Part shown: piece after piece, positions 45,101 through 64,000 of the stretch
Position numbering within the stretch: the first letter of the stretch is position 1
How the letters are laid out: the number at the start of each line of letters is the position of its first letter
NCBI RefSeq assembly: GCF_001540865.1
Contig: NC_033637.1
Coordinates: forward strand, 3,677,349 to 3,741,348
DNA: 64,000 nt
Source of the DNA: Ananas comosus
Lineage: Eukaryota > Streptophyta > Magnoliopsida > Poales > Bromeliaceae
Direction: 5' to 3'
Program-made: the position numbers and the translations under genes
Notes under the pieces: model-generated
The model's input: the letters and a program-made list of their open reading frames with translations, nothing else
Told to the model about the DNA's origin: nothing
Database searches by the model: none

Positions 45101-47808
45101 GCTGTTCCGACAATAAAACGAAGTCAAACATATAATAGCACAAGCTGCCAAGAAGGAAGGTCAATGAACTACCTCAGGTCCAAGAAAGCGCTCATATCCT
45201 ATATCACAAGAGTACGATGCTCTGGTTTTCGGCTTTACGCCAGTCCATTGCTTGATGTACTTGGAAGGTTCTCTATCATGCTTATTGAACTCCTGAAATA
45301 AGAGTGAACAGATAAAAAAGATAAGAAATCTCTCAAGAAAAGATAAAAAAGATAAGAAGAAAAAAAAGTGGCATGAGGCAAGGCTCCTTTCCATATTAAT
45401 AGTGTAAATCTCAGCCACGAAAAAAATAAAAATAAAAATAAAAATAATCCTACAAACTGGCATACATATCTCTGATGATTACCTTTGTCGTTGAAAAGGA
45501 ATTAACCACTAGGGACAATAAAAAAATTATTTAAAAGATCAACAAAGAACTAAAAACAAGATACGGAACTACCTGAAAAATTATTTGAAAGATCAACAAA
45601 GCGCTAAAAATAAGAGCAACAAAAAAAGTGCTTTACTGTTGTGACTAACTAGATTAATAACAGAGCAAGGGTAGTTATAGAAATTGGTTCCCACATATAA
45701 TGGAGCTTGATGATGAAATAGAAGTATTCAAATTGTTACTTCACGGAAATATAAAAAATTAACAAGCTTTCACACATATGAACAATCAAAAGGAACACAT
45801 TCTTCCGCAAATCTGCAATTGACAAACAGCATGTCCTTTCCTGAACATAGAGTGCCAAAGAGATTTACGCGGAAAAAAGAGCCCAAACTATGAAAGTATG
45901 AAACAACACAAACACATGAGTGCAAAATAGAATTCTTCGTCTTCATCTTCAGCTGTCACAACATGAAAATATTACTTTTACCTTGACAATATCTGCACAA
46001 GTATAACCATACATCTCCTTCACCTTCCGTGCCACTTCTAACGAGTCTTCAGGTGGTATGTGCTCTCCTCTTTCCTGTGTGAAATGATATTACAGTAGAA
46101 GCAATAATTATAAACAACCAGCATCTCAAGTATAAAACAGAAACTTGAGTGAGCTAGGAGAGGAGAAACTTCAAGTATTCACCCTTAAAAGCTGCTGGAT
46201 AAACTGAGTAACATCCTTGCCCGTTATAGGAATAGATTTGATGCTACTCCCGATCACATAACCATCTGCGACTGGCACAACATGTGTGGCCCCGTCTCCG
46301 ACATCAACAACAACACCGGTCATTTCACACTGAAGAACAAGGATGTAGTACAAAGGTAAGAGCTAACTGCTTATTGCAATGAGAAAAGAATTAAAGGGAT
46401 ACAAGAAAGAATAACGGTATAAACATTGTTTGCTTGAGATAGACATATGTGTAATACATAATTTAGGTAATAATTGGAAATCATTTTACTTCATAAGAAA
46501 ATAGGGTGCTCAACAAAATCATTATGTAAGCAATTGAAAGGAACACTTTAGCAGCAAAATTAGGGTATAAGCTCATAGAAACAGATGCTAGAGCCAACCT
46601 TTGAAGTAGTGTATCCCGCAGCAAGTGCAAGGACAGGCTGGACTGCTATGTACAACCCAGGAACATTGAATGTCTCGAACATGATTTCTCCTGTGTACTC
46701 ACGAGTTTCAGGAGCAGTGAGAGGACTCTCAGTCAAAAGAAAATAGTGATCTTCAGGGTCACAGCGCAAATAATTAAAAATACACTGTTGCCAAAATCTC
46801 TCCATTGCATCCCAATTCTCCACCTGCAAACAGTACTAATTAAGATACATTTACCTACAATGCACCCTTAAAAGCCCTAAACATAAATCCTATAACTTGG
46901 CGGTGTTATACCTGACCATAATGAATAGGATAGCTGAGATTATATGTGCTGCTAGCACGGGAGCGTGATAAAGCTTCCTCTCCAATGAAAAAATCAAGAT
47001 CGGCCATAACACCTGCGCTATGCTGTGCTAGCCAATTCCCCTTACCAGAAGTTCTTGATTGATTTGAAAAAGACTCATTTACAGCAACAACAGTAGGAAT
47101 AATAAAGCAAGGTTCAACATTGCCAGCAAAACCCATTTTTGTGTACCTGAACAAGAAAACGCAAAGGTCAAAAAAAGCATAGTAATCTTTAACCCTGCAA
47201 TACAACTCCATATGGATAGGAGCAATATGAGCGCACTCCGAAGTTTGAAAAATTTTGCATGGAATTAAGCAGTGGCATGTTCTTTAAATCTGGGAAGCTA
47301 AACATTTGAAATGGAAATATTCCTACCAATCATCTGCAAACTATTACCACAAGCAGCAGATACAAAATGGGCACAATAAAGAGACACTCATAGTACCTAG
47401 AAAAGTTTTTATGGCACGGCATCAGAGATGGCCTCTCTATGTAATGAATGGTGGGGTATATACCATCCAACCTATAATTCTCTGGCATAAAGATCTAAAA
47501 TTTAAGAATATTACTACCTGAATCAAAAACAGGTGTTCTTCTTCAACTAAATCAATTCATTCTCAATTACAAATCGTCCCACTTCAAGCTCCTTTGCCCT
47601 AATTCAACCTCAACAGCAACTTCCCTAAACCTACTACGTACCCAAAGAGACACTCGTTTAGATCGCAAGTGCCTCGTCTAGGACCTAAAAAACCGATAAC
47701 TACATCATTATCGACAGGGGGGGAAAAGGAGCAAACGAAGGGAGGAGAGATCGATCCGCACCCGGTCCCGTTGTCGATGACGACGGCGGGGCGAGAGGCG
47801 GCGTCCAT
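42119..47808 (-). CDS. ARP3: Actin-related protein 3 (ARP3), 427 aa
   Basis: Exons in transcription order: 47808-47762, 47146-46912, 46823-46599, 46329-46183, 46074-45982, 45292-45173, 44279-44169, 44075-43950, 43751-43653 and 42199-42119. Together they give 428 codons with TAA, the same length as I recall for Arabidopsis ARP3. Actin-fold signatures: phosphate-1 loop [14 protein letters not shown] (residues 12-25), phosphate-2 [20 protein letters not shown], and the adenosine-loop LSGGSTMF. The C-terminus [11 protein letters not shown] is typical for ARP3. It is one of the two actin-like subunits of the Arp2/3 complex, which nucleates branched actin and in plants is activated by SCAR/WAVE and shapes trichomes and pavement cells. 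The last intron (42200-43652) contains a complete TRIM retroelement, evidently tolerated. The leader is very GC-rich. Confidence 0.97.
42669..42940 (-). mobile_element. Complete TRIM retroelement in ARP3 last intron
   Basis: Two direct terminal repeats, 42669-42745 and 42869-42940 (TGTGAAAC...TTTAACA on the plus strand), flank a 123-bp interior. Read on the minus strand, the sequence right after the 5' LTR is TGGTATCAGAGC (42868-42857), the primer-binding site for initiator Met-tRNA. A purine tract CCAAGAGGGGGAG directly precedes the 3' LTR. There is no coding capacity, and total size is 272 bp. A 5-bp target duplication was not evident (CATAG versus CAGAT). Confidence 0.88.
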
Positions 47809-48190
47809 GGGCGGAGGAGGAGGAGGAGGAGGAGGAGGAGCACGGAGCTAGGGTTCCGAGCGGATCTGCAGCCGCGAGATCCGATACGGGGCGCCGCCTA
47901 GGGCATCCGCTCATGGTACGCGGTGGGGCGCCCGCGCTCGCCGCGCCGGGGGTGATGCGGCGCGCGCGCGTCGCGGGCGCCGCGGATCGCTAGATCTCGC
48001 TCTATCCACGGAGACGCGGTGGGCGGAGAGGAAGCCGCAGCGCCGTCGGCGTTCCCGCGAACGCGGCGGCGGCGGTGGCGGCGGCGGCGGCGGCCGAAGC
48101 GCGTTCCCTCCGCCGCGAGAATCGGATGGGATGCGTTACGTGCAGGCGCCGGAAACTTCGGGGAGAGGGTTGGGGGAGGGACAGAATAAA
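47809..48190 (-). promoter_or_regulatory. CpG-rich promoter/leader of ARP3
   Basis: A (GGA)n tract (plus strand, 47813-47840) sits directly before the ATG, and 47920-48115 is extremely CG-rich (GGCGCGCGCGCG, CGGCGGCGGTGGCGG). The surrounding DNA is AT-rich, so the island stands out and matches a constitutive promoter. Confidence 0.55.
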
Positions 48191-49081
48191 TAAATAAATA
48201 AATAAAATTGAAATTATAGTGCGGCGAAAACGGCGTGATACCGGAGATTTTTGTGTACGTGTCTTTGCGTATGTATATATATGAATAATAATGAATAATA
48301 ATATATATATATAATAATAATATAATATTTATATGATATAATTATATGATATATGATATGATGATGATGGATGTAGTTGCCTTTATTTTTAAAATGTTTT
48401 TTGTTTGTGTTGTGAATGCTGCGTTTCGCGTTTTTTGTTTTTTTTTTTACGGAGGTGGGCGGAGCGGGGCGGTGCAGGTGAAGACACGAAAGCGACACGT
48501 CGTTTTCTATTTTCTCCTGCGTCATCTGGTCTCCTAAATAATTATTTTTTAAAAAAAAAATAATCTTTTGTGAATTATTAACGCTTTACCAGATCTATAT
48601 TTGATTTTGAGCGTTCGTGTATGAAACACTCGAAACCCCTCGAGTTAGTGAGTTACCAGTAATATTGCATTCACCGACAAGGCGAGACCAGTTGACTCGG
48701 TGGCTTACTAAATGTTTCTCATAACACATTAATACGAACATGTAGAAATCATTAATATGACACAAAGGCAGGAATCATATTTAGCTCTTGGTATTATGAT
48801 TTTGTACAAAAGATCGTTTTAATAGGAAATTTTAAAAACATATACTTAGGCTTAGTTTGATTTTGAGATTTATAAACGCTATTAGATAAAATAGAGTTGA
48901 GGAAAAAGCTCTTTTCTGCGTTCTCTGGTTGGACCGCAGAAAATATATCGTAACCAACTCATCGCGATATGCAGAACGCAATATTACGTACGGAAACAAA
49001 TAGGATATTTTTTCACCGTACTTTCTCACCGTATGTAACGCAATCTCCCGCAATTCCAAACGAAGCCTTAATATATACACC
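48191..49081. other. Intergenic, AT-rich simple sequence; no gene
   Basis: Contains (AATA)n at about 48186-48206 and a (TAA/TAT/GAT)n tract at about 48273-48370. No coding sequence or element with clear ends recognised. Confidence 0.6.
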
Positions 49082-49901
49082 TAGGGTGTGTTTGGTTCGA
49101 AGTCGGAGTCGGAATCAGAATCGGAATCAAAATCAAAATAAGCTGGAATCGGAATCGGAATAATTCATTACCTAATTCTGTTTGGTTCATCACCTGAATC
49201 GGAATCGGAATAAATCATTCCCATTGTCGGTATTTGGTTCAGGTGGATATAAAAAACGTAATAATTAATATACTAACATTATTTTTATAATATATTAATT
49301 TAAATTCAAATTAAAAATTAAATATAAAAAATTTACATCAAAATTTTGAAATAATGTTAAAATTTTAAATCTATTTTTTTAAAAAAAAAATAAACTTTGA
49401 AGTTGAGTGGATAATTCAAAATATGAAACTATATTTTAATTTATTCAAATTCAAACTTAAAATTACAATTTAAATTTTAATTTGAATCCATAAATTTAAT
49501 TTAAGTTCGAAATAAAATTTGAATAAAACTTTATATAAATTAAAATTTAATTTAAATTCAAATTCATAAGTTAGATTCGAAATACTTGATTAAATTTTAT
49601 TTTTTTAATTTAAGTTTAAATTAAAATTTAAAATTATATATTTAATTTTTATATTTTAACTCATATTTTAATTAAAAAAGTTGAAAAATAAATTTAATCC
49701 GAATAAATATCTATTCCGTAATGATTCAACTTTCAATCCGGTCTCCTAGGCTGGATAAAAAAAAGAGGTGATTGGGGGACTCCCATTCCACTCGGGAATC
49801 GGAATCGAAATGGAACTCTCGCGTACCAAATACCGACAAACGTATTTATCCATTCCGATTTCGATTCCAGGGTGAAAAAGAAGCGAACCAAACACGCCCT
49901 A
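49082..49901. mobile_element. MITE/foldback element, TAGGGTGTGTTTGGTTCG ends
   Basis: The left end TAGGGTGTGTTTGGTTCG and the right end on the opposite strand TAGGGCGTGTTTGGTTCG are inverted, with further arm homology (GGAATCGGAATCGGAAT versus ATTCCGATTTCGATTCC). The centre is a long A/T-only tract with AATTTAAATT-type repeats. Flanking TA is shared; a longer duplication is not clear. Confidence 0.75.
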
Positions 49902-50020
49902 TCTCTTCGGTATAGAAAAAAAAAAAAAAAGTATTGCAATTTTTCCCTCTATCTTTTTTAAGCAACCAACATTGCATGAACTCATTAGAAATGTTACTAC
50001 AATTTCATAACATGCCTACG

Positions 50021-50235
50021 GAGTTGAGCTAGAATACTTGTAAAAGTATTATGTGAGTAGTGCTTTTGAATTTTTAGCCATTGGATGGAGAGATGTGAGG
50101 TTGAGATGATTGTGGTAGGTGGTGGTAGGTGAAATAGTATTTGATCCAAGGATTATTAGTAATCAAGGAGTAGATCCAATGGCTAAAAATCTAAATCATG
50201 GGGGTAATACTTGTAAAAGTATTCTAGCTCAATTC
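50021..50235. mobile_element. 215-bp Mutator-like MITE with 10-bp TSD
   Basis: Termini GAGTTGAGCTAGAATACTTG and, on the opposite strand, GAATTGAGCTAGAATACTTT. CATGCCTACG flanks both sides exactly (50011-50020 and 50236-50245). A 10-bp duplication points to a Mutator-like source. Confidence 0.88.
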
Positions 50236-50328
50236 CATGCCTACGTACGTGCTTCAAAAATGAAGCTGGGACTTAGATTCTTCTTATGCTAGCAGTTCTA
50301 TTTAGCTGAAGCATGCATTGAGGATAAT

Positions 50329-50491
50329 ATATATATATATATATTTTTTGAGAGATAGGTAGCATGCTACCCGGTTCGTTTATTTTATTTAGAAATAAAC
50401 TTAGCTGAAAATGTGAATCAACTAGGATTCGAACTTGGGTTTCGGATATCAACCACCAAGCCCTTTGCCACTTGCTATAGAAACGGTCGGT
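50329..50491 (-). mobile_element. tRNA-derived SINE with 13-bp TSD
   Basis: On the minus strand the element reads from GACCGTTTCTATAGCAAGTG through a B-box-like GTTCGAATCCTAG, then CAGCTAAGTTTATTTCTAAA, and ends in CTCTCAAAAAA. CATTGAGGATAAT flanks it at 50316-50328 and 50492-50504. Confidence 0.85.
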
Positions 50492-50542
50492 CATTGAGGA
50501 TAATTAATATTGTTATAAAAACTCTGCTGAAAGGATACTTTC

Positions 50543-50707
50543 TTTTTTCTTTTCTTTTTTTTGAGAGAGATAGTTAGCACGTTATCTGTTTCGTTTATTT
50601 TATTTAAAAATAAACTTAGCTGAAAATATGAATCAACTAGGATTCAAATTTGAAATCTCGGATACCAACAATCAAGTCCTTTGTCACTTATTCTAGAGAC
50701 GGTCGGT
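50543..50707 (-). mobile_element. tRNA-derived SINE with 17-bp TSD
   Basis: Same body as the neighbouring copies (CAGCTAAGTTTATTTTTAAA, poly-A at the 3' end seen as T on the plus strand). GCTGAAAGGATACTTTC flanks it exactly at 50526-50542 and 50708-50724. Confidence 0.88.
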
Positions 50708-51035
50708 GCTGAAAGGATACTTTCAGTCATTAGATTTTATATTTTACAGAGTTAGAAAAAGTCGAAAGTATGTTTGAAAGTTTCAATCCTTCGATGCTAC
50801 AAAATTATACCAGAAACTGGCAACGGGTGGGAATTATATTTTGAGCTCCATTCCTCTTTTCGTTCTTTTTCTATTTATTTAGAAGGTGAGAGGAAAATGA
50901 AAATGAGTGTTCCACAGAGACAAGGATTGAAGGGTTATTATTATTTTTTTTTTCTTTCTGAAAGATAATAAATAATAGCAATATTAATTCAAAAAAAATA
51001 TAGAAAAGCATTTTTAGTATTAAGCTTTTATTAAC

Positions 51036-51038
<3 letters not shown>

Positions 51039-51102
<64 letters not shown>
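51039..51102. repeat. (TA)32 microsatellite
   Basis: Uninterrupted TA dinucleotides in gene-free DNA. Confidence 0.95.
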
Positions 51103-51106
<4 letters not shown>

Positions 51107-51239
51107 AGTTCCCCAACTTGAATGAGTGGTGGGGGACCAGTTACCGAAATATGTCTCTCTTACTTCATGAAAAGCTAATGCTTTTTTCCAACGCATGAAT
51201 GCACCGAGTAATTGCTTTACTTAGAAAACACAGTTGTTT

Positions 51240-51401
51240 TTTGAGAGATAGATAGCACGCTACCTGTTTCGTTTATTTCATTTAGAAATAAACTTAGCTG
51301 AAAATGTGAATCAACTAGGATTCGAACTTGGGTCTCGGGTATCAACCACCAAGCCCTTTGCCACCTGCTCTAGGGACGGTTGGTAACTGTGTTTATTTCA
51401 T
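51240..51401 (-). mobile_element. tRNA-derived SINE with 19-bp TSD
   Basis: Best-preserved copy: minus strand ACCGTCCCTAGAGCAGGTGG (A-box region), AAGTTCGAATCCTAG (B box) and CTCTCAAAAAA tail. TTAGAAAACACAGTTGTTT flanks it at 51221-51239 and 51402-51420. Confidence 0.9.
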
Positions 51402-51499
51402 TTAGAAAACACAGTTGTTTACGTCCAAACCAACCTACTGTGATGTATCTTTTGAAGATCATATGATTCATATCAATATATCATAATCGATTGGTATAT

Positions 51500-52500
51500 T
51501 AATGGTATATGTATTGCTTATTTGAGCAGGGGATTTTGGCTTAATGGAAAAGCTTAGAGAAAAAAAGGGGCATATGCAGGACAAAGGAAAAGCTGGGGCT
51601 TGTTTACTGAAACTGGACGCAGATACCAAAAGAACGGAAAAAGAGGGGGAATGAGAATTGTATTGCCGGAAACTGTCCAGTGTTCACCCACCCTTGGTTG
51701 TTGACACTTACAGGTGGGCCCCACATCTTTGTCGATCTGCGAGTGCCGGCGTTTTGAGTAGACCGCGGAGTCGGAAATCGGATGTGGAGGACAGCTAGCG
51801 AGAATCGGCTTCGACTTCGTGTATGGTGCGAGGTCGCGGCATCCTGATGCTAACCGTGAATCTGCTGTTATCTACATTCATTCGTCTCGGATCGATACTT
51901 TTCGTCTTTGTACGTAATCTATATATCGGAACCAATTGCAGTAACATAAGAATATTTTTCATGTTGGTATACAAATATAAACGGCTTTATTATCAATCAT
52001 ATATATGTAAATCTCGTGTGTAAAATCAGTAATAAAGAAGAATTTCTCATTGAGTGGTCTATTAGTGACATGGTGGACATGGTCCAAACAGCAAATTTCA
52101 CTTCGTCTTCGTGGGGACCACGTAAATATATATGTAACGAGCCAAAGGTTATCCGTCACGGTTCGCTTGTCCACACGAATTTCGCTTACATTTTCCACCG
52201 CACGCTAAGAAATCCGTCCACGAAATCTCCACCGTCCATCAAAACAATCAGAGCCCCAGATGCCCCGCGCGATCCCCCTCCTCCGTCCACGTGGCACTAC
52301 GGGCTTCCACGTTACCCACTGCCCCCCCCATCTCAACATGCGTCGCTCAACCCCCTCCATCCAGTGCTAACCCGCCACGTGGCTGTTCTCAATTCGCATC
52401 ATCCACGTGTCAAAAAGCCAACTCCATTGCACAGTGTTTCGTATTAATAGTACGGCACCCGATCCGTTGAGCGGTCTCTTTCCTGTCCAAAAACTTTTGC
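51500..52500. promoter_or_regulatory. Orphan promoter-like tract with ACGT-core cluster
   Basis: CCACGTGG at 52287-52294, GCCACGTGGC at 52374-52383, CCACGTGT at 52403-52410, plus further CCACGT near 52111 and 52307, and GTGGGCC at 51714-51720. G-box/ABRE clusters of this density are usual in stress- or ABA-regulated plant promoters. No gene recognisable on either side within 2 kb; the 143-codon frame through it lacks coding character. Confidence 0.35.
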
Positions 52501-53593
52501 CTGCACCTGGTGTATCAGGACATCTCATGAACAATATTTTCTATTTAATGATATGTGTCTTAAAAATTTAATGGATGTAATTTACAAACACCTACAAAGG
52601 CTACACGTAAACATTTGTTACATTTTGAAAACTTCATGTAACCTAGTACCCGAAAGTCAACCTCTAAAAAGAGACTATTATTTAATTTTTAAAAATAATT
52701 GGCCTCGAGAATTTAAAATTTTGACAAATAGATAATTTTCTTAAACATCTTAGAATACGTCTATATATTATAAACTGATATTGAGGTTTTAACCGCATGA
52801 TTTAATTTTTATTTAGATAGGTGAATATCTTATTTAACATATCTTTTCGATTGCTTTAGAAGAATATAGTATTTTATGTACAAGATGTGTGATTGAATAT
52901 TAGAATGACATACTATATTTAGACTTTTAAAAATCTTTTAAAAAATAAAATAATTATTTCATAAATAAACATATTAATATAAATTTCGAGATTTTTTAAG
53001 AAACAATCAGCCAAAAAAAGTCATAACTAATAAGATATGAGTTTAGCTATAATACTTTTAAGAATACTAACTTATTATTCACAAACTTCTAATTTTGTAA
53101 TCTTTGTATTAATTTCTATTATGCCTACCATCGCTAAACATTATGCATCCGAGCACTATAAAGTGAATAATAAATATTTTTGGAAATATTACAGCCCTAT
53201 TCAAGCCGTTTGGCTTAGATTTTAAATAAATAACTTTTGCAGAATTGATTTTATTTTAGAAAATTAATTTTGGTTAAAATTTAAAATTTAAAATTTAAGA
53301 TTTGTAATTTGAAAATCAAAACTTATAATTATACATTTAAAAGTTTAAAGTTTCAAATTTTATATTTTAGAATTTAAGATGAAGTATAAATTTAAAATTT
53401 AAAATTAAATATTTAAATTTAAATTTAATAATTGGATCTAAAATAAGTTTGAGTGGAAAATGAGAATTAGATTTCAATAAGCAACATTTAGATGTTTCTG
53501 ATTTTGAATGTAGAAAATTAAGAAATTAATTAAATTTTAGAAATAATTTTGCCAAATGCTGGAGTGGGAAATCATTTTTGGGCTCAAAATTAA
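52501..53593. other. AT-rich intergenic DNA, no gene
   Basis: Very AT-rich with AATTTAAAATTT-type tracts. The segment from about 53195 (CAAGCCGTTTGGCTTAGATT) may be the left arm of an older foldback whose right arm follows 54670 (GCTTAGGCCAAACTGTC), into which the element at 53594-54666 inserted. Confidence 0.5.
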
Positions 53594-54666
53594 GGGGGTG
53601 TTTGGCCTAGCTTTTAAAAAGCGCTTCTGGGCTGAAAAGTGATTTTCGGCTCAATAGAGCGTTTGGCAACTCACTTTTAAAATATGATTCTACTTTTTAG
53701 AATCAGAAAACTGATTTTGAAAGCCCCAGAATCAGAAGCAGAAAAAAGCTGCTTCTTGAAATCTGATTTTGATTTTGGATTTAAACTTCAAATTTTTATT
53801 TTTATTTTTATTTTAATTTCAATACTTAAATTTAAATTTAATTTTAAATTTCAATTTTCAGATTCATTTTTGAATTTTTAAATTTTAAATTTTGAAAAAT
53901 AGATTTCATAACTTTAAAATGTTAAATTTTAATTTTAATTAATCTCAAATTTCAAATTTAAGATAAAATTTAAAATTTGACATTTTAGATTTTAAAATTT
54001 AAATGTAAATATTTAAAATTTTTAAATTTTAAATTATAATATTTAATCTTCAAATTATAAATTTCGAATTTTTAAAATTTAAATTTTTTAATTTTTAAAT
54101 TTTAAATATTAATATTTTATATTTTATAATTCATAATTATTTATATTTTTACATTTAAGTTTTAAATTTTAAATTTTAAATTTCAATTTTTAAATTTAGA
54201 TTTTAAATATTTTAAACTTTAAATTTTTAAAATTTTAAATAATTTTTTAAATTCAAATATCAAATTTTAAATTTCGTACAATTTTGAAATTTAAAAATTT
54301 TAATTTTAATTCAAATTTAAATTTAGATTTTAAATTATTTTAAAATAAAATTTAATAAAAATATTAATTTATGCAAACTTCAANAATTATTTTTTAAATT
54401 AAAATATCAAATTTTAAATTTTGTACAATTTTGAAATTTAAAAATTTTAATTTTAATTCAAATTTAAATTTAGATTTTAAATTATTTTAAAATAAAATTT
54501 AATAAAAATATTAATTTATGTAAACATCAAAAAAAATTTGCCAAACAACTTTTCAAAATCACTTCAGAAAAATCACTTTTATCTAAACTCCGCCAAACGC
54601 TCTATAACTTTTAACCAAAATCAATTTTTCAGAAATCACTTTCAAGAAGCTAGGCCAAACAGGCCC
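53594..54666. mobile_element. PIF/Harbinger-like MITE with TAA duplication
   Basis: The left end GGGGGTGTTTGGCCTAGCTT and the right end on the opposite strand GGGCCTGTTTGGCCTAGCTT are inverted. TAA flanks both sides (53591-53593 and 54667-54669). Arms include AAGTGATTTT/AAATCACTT-type complementary blocks. The AT-only centre contains a ~125-bp direct duplication on either side of an N at 54384. Confidence 0.85.
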
Positions 54667-54749
54667 TAAGCTTAGGCCAAACTGTCAAACACCACTTGGA
54701 GCCTAATAAAAAGAAGCGTGGTGAGTGTAGCAGTGTTACTACTACAGAC

Positions 54750-54769
54750 GCACCTGGTGCATGCAACAA
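54750..54769 (+). promoter_or_regulatory. GCACCTGGTGCATGCAACAA motif upstream of ORP gene
   Basis: Third copy of the motif present upstream of the RCC1-family and copper-chaperone genes, here about 430 bases before the ORP start codon and ahead of pyrimidine-rich, microsatellite-containing leader sequence ((CT)n at 54889-54927, (CTC)n at 55026-55055). Confidence 0.4.
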
Positions 54770-55196
54770 TATCTGCTTTTCTTTCTGTTTCTTTTTCCCC
54801 ACTGAGCGACTGCTGCTGCTACACATCTGCTATGCCGATCAGCGAATTTAATGGATCCGCCGCGCCTACTACAGTACTACTACGCCCTCTCTCTCTCTCA
54901 TTATTATCTATCTCTCTCTCTCTCTCTGCCTTAATTGGTGCTCCTGCTGCTACAGCTATTATTAGTCGCCATTAAACCCCTCCTCTCTCAGATCCCTTTC
55001 CTTCGTGCACCCTCCTTATGTCATCTCCCTCCTCCTCCTCCTCCTCCTCCTCCTCCCCGTTCGGCTCCTCGATCCCCTTCTCCTTCCTCTCGCCGCCTAG
55101 GGAAAAACTCCGATCCCCTCTCCCACTCCTGCATTACCCGATCTCTCGGATCGGCCTCGTTTGACTCGTGAGCTCGGTCGAGGAAGGGAGAGGGAG

Positions 55197-63769
<8,573 letters not shown>

Positions 63770-64000
63770 GAGTATCTTTTATCTCTTATATAGTTTCATT
63801 TTCCTTCCAAGTTCCCTTGTAGCATTCCCATGTTGACTCGGGAACCCTGCTTGCTCACAGGAATATATGTAAGGATATTAAATAGCACAACTATATAAGT
63901 TGGCGTTAGAAATTTCAGTAAGAATGCAGCTGTTCAACTTCAGTTGGTGCATTATTCTGTTCTCGAGATGACTAATTAATCTGTTATTTATTTTCTTATA

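Noticed and set aside
51310..51385. Possible tRNA gene from a B-box-like GTTCGAATCC
   Set aside because: The sequence belongs to the repeated SINE family with target duplications and an A tail; it is tRNA-derived but not a tRNA gene.
52016..52447. 143-codon plus frame
   Set aside because: No recognisable domain, Pro/His-rich from G-box-type repeats, and no neighbouring exons; treated as promoter-like sequence.

Overview
The window is nuclear DNA of a flowering plant. The genes have many introns with GT..AG borders, the intergenic DNA is AT-rich and full of short DNA transposons, and the proteins are plant housekeeping types. GC-rich first exons, (GA/CT)n and (CCG)n tracts around start codons and TGGGCC promoter motifs suggest a monocot; the species is not identified. 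Organellar or bacterial origin is excluded by spliceosomal introns in nearly every gene.

Layout. 362-4060 (+): 11-exon gene for a chloroplast-targeted conserved protein. 4.1-12.2 kb: gene-free repeat zone with SINEs, foldback elements and a three-level nested transposon. 12.3-16.4 kb (+): RCC1-repeat protein with a 5'UTR intron and a GC-AG intron. 18.96-21.13 kb (+): ATX1-type copper chaperone. 21.8-22.0 kb (-): a 56-codon reading frame with coding character, not recognised. 22.3-23.0 kb: Mutator-like element with a GC-rich passenger. 23.3-28.9 kb (-): CCT5, chaperonin epsilon subunit, 9 exons. 29-33.4 kb: transposon cluster with a Helitron-like element carrying an exon-like reading frame. 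38.06-39.86 kb (-): CFIm68/CPSF6-like RRM protein with a possibly spliced 3'UTR reaching down toward 33.6 kb. 42.1-47.8 kb (-): ARP3, 10 exons, with a complete TRIM retroelement in its last intron. 48-54.7 kb: gene-poor DNA with MITEs, SINEs and a G-box-rich tract. 55.2-63.8 kb (+): an oxysterol-binding-protein-related protein (PH + OSBP domains), 8 exons, whose last intron holds a 1.49-kb hAT-like element with 633 bp of pure (TA)n.

The genes are unrelated single-copy cell-biology genes: protein folding, actin nucleation, mRNA 3' processing, copper delivery and lipid exchange. I see no operon-like or clustered pathway. I found no clearly new biological system. The most interesting leftovers are the small reading frame at 21.8 kb, two or three transposons carrying exon-like GC-rich passengers, a shared ACACCSGGTGCACGCAAYAA motif upstream of several genes, and four single Ns. 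At least three of these Ns sit at locally duplicated sequence, and one breaks the frame of the ORP gene.
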